Positions 55,562-62,467 of a stretch of 64,000 bases of DNA are shown here, piece by piece (within the stretch, counting starts at the first letter, position 1; the number at the start of each line of letters is the position of its first letter). The DNA comes from Aureispira anguillae. GTDB taxonomy: Bacteria > Bacteroidota > Bacteroidia > Chitinophagales > Saprospiraceae. The notes beneath the pieces are model-generated. The model saw only the letters and a list, made by a program, of their open reading frames with translations, was not told the origin of the DNA and did not search any database. The translations under genes were made by a program, and so were the position numbers. The DNA lies in contig NZ_AP026867.1 of the NCBI RefSeq assembly GCF_026000115.1, positions 2,263,501 through 2,327,500 of the forward strand, given 5' to 3'.

Positions 55562-56788
55562 TTAGCGTAAATCGTAAAAACCTTTAATTGTTTTTCCTAA
55601 TATTTTTGCTCCTTTTGTAGCAGTAGCGGTAGCAATATCTACTTGGTAAACATAGGCATCAGCAGCTGTTTCAATACTTACATAAACCTTTCCTTCTTCT
55701 ACAAAGATAGGAGACGTATAGCGCTTGGCGTGCAAGGGAACATTGGCCACATCCGTTACCGTTTTATTTTCTAAATCAAGGATTACCAATTTTTGGTTAA
55801 AAATATCTCTTCCATAAGCCCCCCAAGGTGCTGTTGGGTTATCTGCTGTTAAAATTCTAGCAATGGCTTTATTGTTGCCCACATAATCAAACCAAAATAT
55901 TTTTCCACCATTGGTTGCTACCTCAATATCAAAAAAGTAGTTTTGATCAAACTCCGTTTCTCCTGATTTGATTCTTAGAATGGCAGAAGGTTTGGAAGAA
56001 AGCGCAGTAAAACCAGCCATAACCGCCCCACAAGAGAAAGAATAAAGATCACCATTATCTGCTTCAATCAAACCAGTAGTCATCCCGTTGACTCCAATAT
56101 TGCAAGTTCTTGGATCGGAAATAATTTTTTCGGGTTGACTCCCTACATTGGGATAAGAATACACCGCAACCAATGCTCCATCAGGTTCTGGCGTTGAAAA
56201 ATTCCCATGGACGTCTAATTTTTGAAAAGGAATAAATAATTTGTCTCCTCGCACGGTCAAAGCTGTTGGCCAAGCGATCAAAGAGTCCGTAGTTGATTCA
56301 AAAATTTTGGTTCCAACAATCTTTTTTACCCCCACAGTATTGACATCAATAAAATAAAGTCTTCTATTTTGAAATCCCGCTCTAGGTATTTCCATTGCCA
56401 ATAAGGTCTGGTCATTGTCTGCACTACCAAACATTTCTAGCGCATTATCAAAAATAAATTCTCCTTTATTCACCAAGGTTCCCGTTTCATCAAAGGCAAA
56501 TCCAGCACATTGGTTGTCATCACTATACCCCGATGCAAATAAGGTTTTTCCTACAGGATAATAAAACCTCCATCCTGTTTGTTCTATTCCGTTATTCACC
56601 GCAGATAATTCACCTTGCATAAGATCCTCCTGCGTGAGCAAAAATTCTGTTTCGTCATTCCCCGTAGTTTTTAATGCATATGTAATTCCAGAATTTACAT
56701 TCGTAGGTTCCACAATAGTATCTTTGCAAGCGACTAAACCAAAAGACGTTGCCAATAACAAACAAAAAAAACGATTTAAATTGTACAT
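55562..56788 (-). CDS. DUF4374 surface lipoprotein (XusB-like, siderophore binding)
   Basis: A 408-residue lipoprotein; start at 56788 puts the lipobox GLVAC at Cys21 (FFCLLLATSFGLVACKDT). The mature part shows repeated strand motifs expected of a seven-bladed propeller (LTVRGDKLFIPFQKLD, LIEADNGDLYSFSCGAV, ILRIKSGETEFDQNYFFDIE, PIFVEEGKVYVSIET). This is the DUF4374 family; its Bacteroides thetaiotaomicron member XusB binds ferric siderophore at the surface. Here it lies between the TonB receptor and the PepSY protein, the same order as xusABC. The start of the match is by family knowledge; no alignment was run. Confidence 0.85.
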   Translation of the reverse strand: MYNLNRFFCLLLATSFGLVACKDTIVEPTNVNSGITYALKTTGNDETEFLLTQEDLMQGELSAVNNGIEQTGWRFYYPVGKTLFASGYSDDNQCAGFAFDETGTLVNKGEFIFDNALEMFGSADNDQTLLAMEIPRAGFQNRRLYFIDVNTVGVKKIVGTKIFESTTDSLIAWPTALTVRGDKLFIPFQKLDVHGNFSTPEPDGALVAVYSYPNVGSQPEKIISDPRTCNIGVNGMTTGLIEADNGDLYSFSCGAVMAGFTALSSKPSAILRIKSGETEFDQNYFFDIEVATNGGKIFWFDYVGNNKAIARILTADNPTAPWGAYGRDIFNQKLVILDLENKTVTDVANVPLHAKRYTSPIFVEEGKVYVSIETAADAYVYQVDIATATATKGAKILGKTIKGFYDLR

Positions 56789-56846
56789 GTTTATAAGTAA
56801 TTGTGTTTCATACACGATGCAATCAATTACACCCTGTGTTGGTTAT

Positions 56847-59204
56847 TTATTTCAGGAGAAAGCATCTTAATTTTAAAGAAAATGCAATTCCTGGTTTTTG
56901 AATATTAAAATTATCATAAGCCCGCACATTGGTAAAGTTATTCAGCGTAGCCGCTATGTTATAACGACCATTTTGCAAGGCACATTCTATGCTCAAATCT
57001 TGAATAAATTGGGTTGGAATACTGTTTTTTGTACTAACATTCCCTAGTTTTTCCCAAGTCAAATAAAACTGGTGGACATATCTACCACTCCAATAAAAAG
57101 TTAGATGAATTTTTTTCAGGCTTAAGTCAGCATGATAACCCAACCTAAAATTGGCAAAGAGATAAGGAATATTTGGAAGTCTACTTTTGTAATTGGTATT
57201 TAATAAACCTTCATCAAATTGGGTTTCGTCCGTGAGGTGCTGATAAGTCAAGTTGGCATCTAAGGATAGCATCTTTTTGTATTTTACCCCAAGGTTGGTT
57301 TCTGCTCCTAGAACCCCCACACGATTAATATTCTCATAGCTACCAAAAGGACCAATCGGCACAAAACGGATATAATCTTCTGCATTTCTATAAAAACCGT
57401 TTAAGCTATAACTTAACCCAAATTGACGGATGATTTGACTGGTATAGATTCCAAAATTAATGTTGTGACTGGCTTCGGGTGATAAATTAGGATTGGGACG
57501 AATGTAAATGCCATCTCCTAAAATTTCGTAAGATTCAGGAATCCGATAAGCCCTTTCATACGATAGTTTTAATTGTATTATTTTAGGAAAATGATAGGTT
57601 GCCAAGGCTCCATAACCAACAAAAAAGGAATTGACGCTTGTATGCACATCTTTGTTGTCATAATCTTGGGTAACCAAATTAGCATTGAACCAATAGCCCT
57701 TAACAAAAGCGGTTGCTTCCAATCGCTTATCACTAGTATTGAGGCGATAAGCCGAGCCCAATAGGTTTTTATGGATATAATTGGGCGACAAAAACGATCT
57801 TCTTAGTGCATCCACTTCATCCTTTCCCTTTCTATACAAAAAATTTTGACTGATTGTCCAATCCAATTGATGCCGTGGATGTACTTTATAGGATAACTGA
57901 ATACTGGAATTAACTAATTTATCGTTTAGAACAAATAGTGATCTTCGTTCGTTTAGTTCTCCTCTAGCTGAACTCTGATCTCTAAACCAATAAGCACCTG
58001 CCCAATTGTATTTTTTATTGCTGGTGTCTACCACTGTTTCCGTTACAGTAGACCACTGAGAATAAACTTTTAAAGCAACCTTTTTAAAGGTTTTTTTATA
58101 GAGAAGCTGAAGTAAAAACGTCTTATTCTTACTGTGCAGTTCTCCAAAACTTAATTTGATGTTGTTATCAGGGTTTTGATAATTATTTCTATTTAATGCC
58201 CCCGTAAAAGCCAATGATAATTCATCGGCAAATGGTTTTCCTAATAAGCCCAATTTAAGCTTAAACATCCCAGAAGTATATTCATCGTGAAAACGCTGAA
58301 TGTCAATTTCATCGACCTTGTTTCCTAACTCATCGTAGAGCGGAATATCATTCATCCAATAATTATTATCCGAATGATTAAAAAAGGCATTCAAGGTTAT
58401 AAAATAGCCCTTGTCTGGTCTAGAATATTGACCATTAAAAGCAGCCTGATGGGTATTAAAAGAGCCATAGGAATAACTAAGATCCAAGAATGATTTTCCT
58501 TTGTAATCGCTAACAATATTGATGGCTCCCCCCAAAGCGTCAGCACTAAGATCAATAGGGACAACTCCTTTAAAAATTTCTATGCTTTTTACTAGATTAA
58601 CAGGATAATTATTGAGGCTTAAGGCTGTTCCCAAATTTTCCATCGGAACACCATCCACAAAATAGCGAATTCGGTTTCCAGAAAGTCCATTTAGAGAGAG
58701 ATTAAAAGCCGATCCCATGCCCCCCACTGATCGAATATGAATTCCAGCTGTTTTATTGATAAGCTGATTCAAATCAATATTTAAATTCTTATAGCTTTGA
58801 GTAGCAATAACATCTACAGCGTAAGCAGAGGTTTTTAATTCCTCCTCTTTGCTCTGTCCTACTACTTCCAATTCTTTTAAGACCGTTGCCGCTACTGCTA
58901 AAGCGATATCCAACTGAATTGTTTTGTCAGTGGTAATTGTTAGCTCTTTTTTTACCGATTGATAACCGAGGTATTGCACCACTAATTGCAAATTTCCTTG
59001 AGGTAATTGTTCTAATTTGTAATATCCATTTTCATCGGTAATCGCAACCAAAGAAAACCCCTCTCCACTAATAGAAACATTCGCATAGGCAAGTCCCTCG
59101 TTAGATTCATCTACGACTTGTCCTTCTACGGTCTGAGCATTGCTATCCCATGTAAGACCACACAACAAAAATAACAGCACACAAAAAGTGGAGAAGAGTT
59201 TCAT
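56847..59204 (-). CDS. TonB-dependent siderophore receptor (XusA-like)
   Basis: A 785-residue outer-membrane receptor. Signal peptide 1-23 (FSTFCVLLFLLCGL...NA), CarboxypepD_reg-like domain about 25-105 (VEGQVVDESNEGLAYANVSI), plug about 115-240 (LNQLINKTAGIHIRSVGGMG, RYFVDGVPMENLG, IEIFKGVVPIDLSADALGGA) and a 22-strand barrel ending ISFSLKLRCFLLK-like (the last strand is followed by a few extra residues). It lies 148 bases after the nitroreductase gene, behind its own TTTG-N19-TAnnTTTG promoter with an inverted repeat at the expected start site. With the next two genes it forms a XusABC-like set. The ligand is probably a ferric siderophore, perhaps the product of the adjacent genes. Confidence 0.88.
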   Translation of the reverse strand: MKLFSTFCVLLFLLCGLTWDSNAQTVEGQVVDESNEGLAYANVSISGEGFSLVAITDENGYYKLEQLPQGNLQLVVQYLGYQSVKKELTITTDKTIQLDIALAVAATVLKELEVVGQSKEEELKTSAYAVDVIATQSYKNLNIDLNQLINKTAGIHIRSVGGMGSAFNLSLNGLSGNRIRYFVDGVPMENLGTALSLNNYPVNLVKSIEIFKGVVPIDLSADALGGAINIVSDYKGKSFLDLSYSYGSFNTHQAAFNGQYSRPDKGYFITLNAFFNHSDNNYWMNDIPLYDELGNKVDEIDIQRFHDEYTSGMFKLKLGLLGKPFADELSLAFTGALNRNNYQNPDNNIKLSFGELHSKNKTFLLQLLYKKTFKKVALKVYSQWSTVTETVVDTSNKKYNWAGAYWFRDQSSARGELNERRSLFVLNDKLVNSSIQLSYKVHPRHQLDWTISQNFLYRKGKDEVDALRRSFLSPNYIHKNLLGSAYRLNTSDKRLEATAFVKGYWFNANLVTQDYDNKDVHTSVNSFFVGYGALATYHFPKIIQLKLSYERAYRIPESYEILGDGIYIRPNPNLSPEASHNINFGIYTSQIIRQFGLSYSLNGFYRNAEDYIRFVPIGPFGSYENINRVGVLGAETNLGVKYKKMLSLDANLTYQHLTDETQFDEGLLNTNYKSRLPNIPYLFANFRLGYHADLSLKKIHLTFYWSGRYVHQFYLTWEKLGNVSTKNSIPTQFIQDLSIECALQNGRYNIAATLNNFTNVRAYDNFNIQKPGIAFSLKLRCFLLK

Positions 59205-59224
59205 AAAAACGCTTATTTTTAATT

Positions 59225-59275
59225 AGTCTAAATAAATTAGACTGCAAATCTAGACAAAATTTTTAAAGAACCAAA
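59225..59275 (-). promoter_or_regulatory. Bacteroidota promoter with operator before the XusA-like gene
   Basis: On the minus strand TTTG (59275-59272) is followed after exactly 19 bases by TAGATTTG (59252-59245), matching the Bacteroidota -33/-7 consensus. Just downstream, at the expected start site, AGTCTAA-ATAAA-TTAGACT (59243-59225) is a perfect 7-5-7 inverted repeat, 20 bases before the ATG at 59204. The position fits repression by an iron-dependent regulator (Fur or DtxR type); the protein is not identified. Confidence 0.7.
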
Positions 59276-59352
59276 AAAAGGCTTTATTACTTATAAAAAT
59301 TCTAAAACTACTCCTAGTTGTTATCGACTCTATCCTTTTATAAGCTTTAGAA

Positions 59353-59940
59353 CTAGGCTAACCAGGATAATTTTTTGCGCAGTAACTTGCGCTTTCCTTT
59401 TGGTTTTGTTGTTGCCAAATCATAATATCCCATATAAAAAATCCCCAAACAGCGCTCGTGTTCTTTAAGCCCCAAATTGGCTCCATATAAAATGGCTGCC
59501 GCCGAGCTATCCCAATACCCCCCAATATCTTGAGCCGCACAGGAAAGCCACAGGTTTTGAACCGCACAAGCTACCGCAGCTAACTCTTCCCATTCCTGAA
59601 TTTTTACTTTTTTGGATCGTTGCATGATAATCACTACCATGGTAGCATTTTGGGGATAATTCAACGTGTGTTCATAGCGAGTAGGAGGAAAATCCTTTTC
59701 TGACCATTCCCTTTGGTAAAAATCAAGCATAAATTTTCCCAATTCCTTTCGATGCTTTCCCCTCAATACGACAAAACGCCAAGGCTCTGTACATTTATAA
59801 TTGGGAGCCCAAGTAGCATTTACAATCAGTTCTTTGATAATTTCATCTGGAATTTCTTGCTCTAAAAAATCATCCGCATAAATACTTCGCCTAGTCCGAA
59901 TAACATCCGTCAACAACTCTAATTTTGTTTTGCCCTTCAT
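59353..59940 (-). CDS. Nitroreductase-family flavoprotein in siderophore operon
   Basis: A 195-residue protein of the FMN nitroreductase family: TRRSIYADDFLEQEIP near 16-32 (the RRS motif), ATWAPNYKCTEPWRFVVL, AVACAVQNLWLSCAAQDIGGYW with the phosphate-binding and dimer-contact residues, and ERCLGIFYMGYYD. Its ATG shares a base with the IucA/IucC stop (TAATG), so translation should be coupled. The reaction is unknown; possible roles are reduction of ferric siderophore or of a precursor. BluB activity is unlikely because the BluB motifs seen at 27085-27735 are missing. Confidence 0.82.
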   Translation of the reverse strand: MKGKTKLELLTDVIRTRRSIYADDFLEQEIPDEIIKELIVNATWAPNYKCTEPWRFVVLRGKHRKELGKFMLDFYQREWSEKDFPPTRYEHTLNYPQNATMVVIIMQRSKKVKIQEWEELAAVACAVQNLWLSCAAQDIGGYWDSSAAAILYGANLGLKEHERCLGIFYMGYYDLATTKPKGKRKLLRKKLSWLA

Positions 59941-61754
59941 TAGTCCACTACGTTTAATTCTGGTTTAAAAACAGCAATTGGATTCAGCAACATTCCCGAA
60001 AACTTTAAGCTATTAACAGGATCTGCCAAATCAAGCATCTGTTTGTTGTTGCCAAGTTGCAAACGGTTTAGACAACATCGTTTAAACTCAAGGACAAAAA
60101 GATCATAGCGCTCGTATTTTTCTTCGTATTCTGGATGTGCTTCTTGATAATCGCTTATACAATCGGCAACCAATTCCCAAAAAGACGCTTCAGAAAAAGC
60201 GGTGTGTTCGTTTAGAATGGCACTCATAAATCTAAAATAGCAGTCAAAAACATCGGTAAACAAAGACAAAAGTTTCATTTCATCCGTTGTTTCAACCAAA
60301 ATTCGTTGCACTTGCTCAGGCAAATCTATTTCTTTGTTATAAAGGAGTATTTCCTCTGTTATATCTTTCATAAAGATCCCCACAGGAACATTATCTTCGA
60401 GTATCATAATTATATTTTCTCCATGTGGCATAAAAACCAATTCATACTTAAAAAAGCAGTGCAACAAAGAAGAAAAATAACAGTTCAAATAAGCCTTTAG
60501 CCATTCCTTGACGGACAGACCTGAAGCTTGAATCAACTGAGGCAAAAAAGCCCCTCCATTATAATCTACATGCAAGAAAGCCGCCATGGTCATCAAACGC
60601 TGATTGGGCTTTTTCTTGAGCATTGGACTTTCTCGCCACAAAGCAGACAACATTTTGTTGTAAGGACAAGAAGCTCCTAACTGATCATAATGTTGATTGG
60701 TATAACCAACAGTTGCCACTTCTCCTAACATTTTAAAGCCACAGTCTTGTAGATAGGCATCAGGTTCTAACAAATCATTAATCCAAGTCGTAATAGCTGG
60801 TGTATTTTTCATATAGTAAGGCGACAAACCTCTCATAAAGCCCATATTAATAATCGACAAGGCTGTTTTGGTGTAAAACTTGGTTGGCTCATCTCTATTG
60901 TAAAGGGTGCGAATAGATTGTTGGGCAAGATATTGATTGGCTGATTCCCCTAAATACACGAGTTTTTGCTGAGCAATATCCTTGGCAAATACCAATAGCA
61001 GTTTGTTAAACCACTGCCAAGGATGAACAGGAATAAAAATAAAATCGGTTGGGCTTAAGCCCTTATCTTCTAATTCTTTATTAAAATCAGCCAACAACGC
61101 CTCTCCTAATTCCTGCTTTAACAACTGCTTATACGGCAAATCCTCTATCGCTGCATAATGGGTATTGTCTTTATGCCCTGCCAGCCAAATAATAGAAAAG
61201 GGCTGTTGGGCTTCTGGAGCAAATTTGCGATAATCCACCCCACTAAATCCAATTCGACCACTGTTTGCTACAAAACAAGGATGTCCCTCTATCATTGCAT
61301 GTTCAACTTGTTGAAAATCGCCCGTTACCAATGCTTTTGCATCCAATTCTTGATATTGGCATTTGTAAGCCTGACTAACCAAGGTACTTGTTAGCTCTTC
61401 TAAATATGTTGGCAAGACCTTATCCGAAATCATTAATTGCTGTTGAAATTCGACTATAAAAGAAAGCAAGTCCAAGGGCTCTTCTTTATTCTTTTTTATT
61501 TTCAGAAGGCTATCCTCTTTGATTTGCCAATGATCTAACGCTAATATTTTTGCTTCAAATTGATAATAGACACTAGGCGTATCAGCATACAAAATATAAA
61601 CCGATTTTTCTCCATTTTTTTGTTGAGGATGAAGCAACCGTTCGTGCGTAAACTCCGAAATGGCTTTTTTTAATTGTTTTCGATTGACAATTTGCCAAAT
61701 TTCAGCGTCTAAATGCTCATAAATCATATGGCGATTTATCTGATCTTGATTCAT
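59940..61754 (-). CDS. IucA/IucC-family NIS siderophore synthetase, type C-like
   Basis: A 604-residue NRPS-independent siderophore synthetase, full length. Motifs in order: MIEGHPCFVANSGRIGF with the ATP/carboxylate loop, IWLAGHKDNTHY, FIPVHPWQWFNK, AQQSIRTLYN, KTALSIINMGFMRGLSPYY, LWRESPM, FMPHGENIIMIL. The GHPxFVAN form rather than GHPxHPxxK resembles AlcC/DesD/PubC, which join succinyl-hydroxydiamines into hydroxamate siderophores. It shares long identical segments with the partial gene at 62464, so the two are paralogues. It follows a terminator-like hairpin and is coupled to the nitroreductase gene. The exact product is not predicted with certainty. Confidence 0.88.
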   Translation of the reverse strand: MNQDQINRHMIYEHLDAEIWQIVNRKQLKKAISEFTHERLLHPQQKNGEKSVYILYADTPSVYYQFEAKILALDHWQIKEDSLLKIKKNKEEPLDLLSFIVEFQQQLMISDKVLPTYLEELTSTLVSQAYKCQYQELDAKALVTGDFQQVEHAMIEGHPCFVANSGRIGFSGVDYRKFAPEAQQPFSIIWLAGHKDNTHYAAIEDLPYKQLLKQELGEALLADFNKELEDKGLSPTDFIFIPVHPWQWFNKLLLVFAKDIAQQKLVYLGESANQYLAQQSIRTLYNRDEPTKFYTKTALSIINMGFMRGLSPYYMKNTPAITTWINDLLEPDAYLQDCGFKMLGEVATVGYTNQHYDQLGASCPYNKMLSALWRESPMLKKKPNQRLMTMAAFLHVDYNGGAFLPQLIQASGLSVKEWLKAYLNCYFSSLLHCFFKYELVFMPHGENIIMILEDNVPVGIFMKDITEEILLYNKEIDLPEQVQRILVETTDEMKLLSLFTDVFDCYFRFMSAILNEHTAFSEASFWELVADCISDYQEAHPEYEEKYERYDLFVLEFKRCCLNRLQLGNNKQMLDLADPVNSLKFSGMLLNPIAVFKPELNVVD

Positions 61755-61833
61755 TGATAATAAGTTTAAATCTGTATAAATTTTGATTTGAGAACGTAAT
61801 AATTGCTCTCTTTAAGGTCTTGAGTATTAAAAT

Positions 61834-61884
61834 GCAACCATTAGATCGTTGAACACAATTGCCTTTTAACGATCAAATGGTTGC
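61834..61884 (-). terminator. Long hairpin between the GNAT and second synthetase genes
   Basis: On the minus strand GCAACCATTTGATCGTT and AACGATCTAATGGTTGC pair over 16 of 17 positions with one mismatch around a 17-base loop, followed by ATTTTAATA. It starts 11 bases after the GNAT stop (61895) and ends 80 bases before the synthetase start. It could be an attenuator that sets the ratio of the two parts of the operon. Confidence 0.6.
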
Positions 61885-61894
61885 TTCTCAAAAC

Positions 61895-62467
61895 CTAAAG
61901 GGTGGCATATTTAGTTTGGCAATATTGTTCATACGTACAAAAAGCCAAAAAAGCGGTTTTATCAGGTAAACTAACCTGTTTTTGATATTCGAAACCAGCC
62001 CGTTTGTTGAGCACATGAATTTTGTCATTCTCAACATCAGGCTCTACAATAATTCGTTGACAGGTATCTTTTTGGAACAAAAAATCCATTACCGCAGAAA
62101 AAATATGCCAAGTAAAACCACTAATTCGCTTTTCGGGTGCCTTGATTAGTATATGCATTCCCCAATCTCCCTCTAAGACGTTATAATGCGAACCAATCAA
62201 TTCTGTCTTCGGATCATAAGCTTCCATCAAAAAAGTAGGTATGCCATTTATTTCACCGATATAAACCTCATAATTGGGAATGGCTAACAGATCTTCGTAG
62301 ACATTGATTAGTACCTTTAAGTTGGCATCTAGCATCCCCCAATATTTTGCATGAGGACTTTTTACCCATTCCAACAACATAGCTGCATCTTGTTCTAAAT
62401 CAAGCGCTCTAAAAGAGATTGGATATTGTTCTTGGAGTTTGTTCTTTGTTATAGATTCATTCATCAT
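61895..62467 (-). CDS. GNAT siderophore acyltransferase (AlcB/DesC/IucB-like)
   Basis: A 190-residue GNAT-fold protein of the siderophore N-acyltransferase group: ISFRALDLEQDAAMLLEWVK near 17-36, then HAKYWGM, VYIGEINGIPTFLMEAYDP, EGDWGMHILI and the C-terminal IIVEPDVENDKIHVLNKRAG, which matches the acyl-CoA site of the group. Relatives transfer acetyl or succinyl groups to N-hydroxylated lysine, ornithine or cadaverine. It overlaps the upstream synthetase gene by ATGA. The hydroxylase that should make its substrate is not in the window and may lie beyond the right edge. Confidence 0.85.
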   Translation of the reverse strand: MMNESITKNKLQEQYPISFRALDLEQDAAMLLEWVKSPHAKYWGMLDANLKVLINVYEDLLAIPNYEVYIGEINGIPTFLMEAYDPKTELIGSHYNVLEGDWGMHILIKAPEKRISGFTWHIFSAVMDFLFQKDTCQRIIVEPDVENDKIHVLNKRAGFEYQKQVSLPDKTAFLAFCTYEQYCQTKYATL

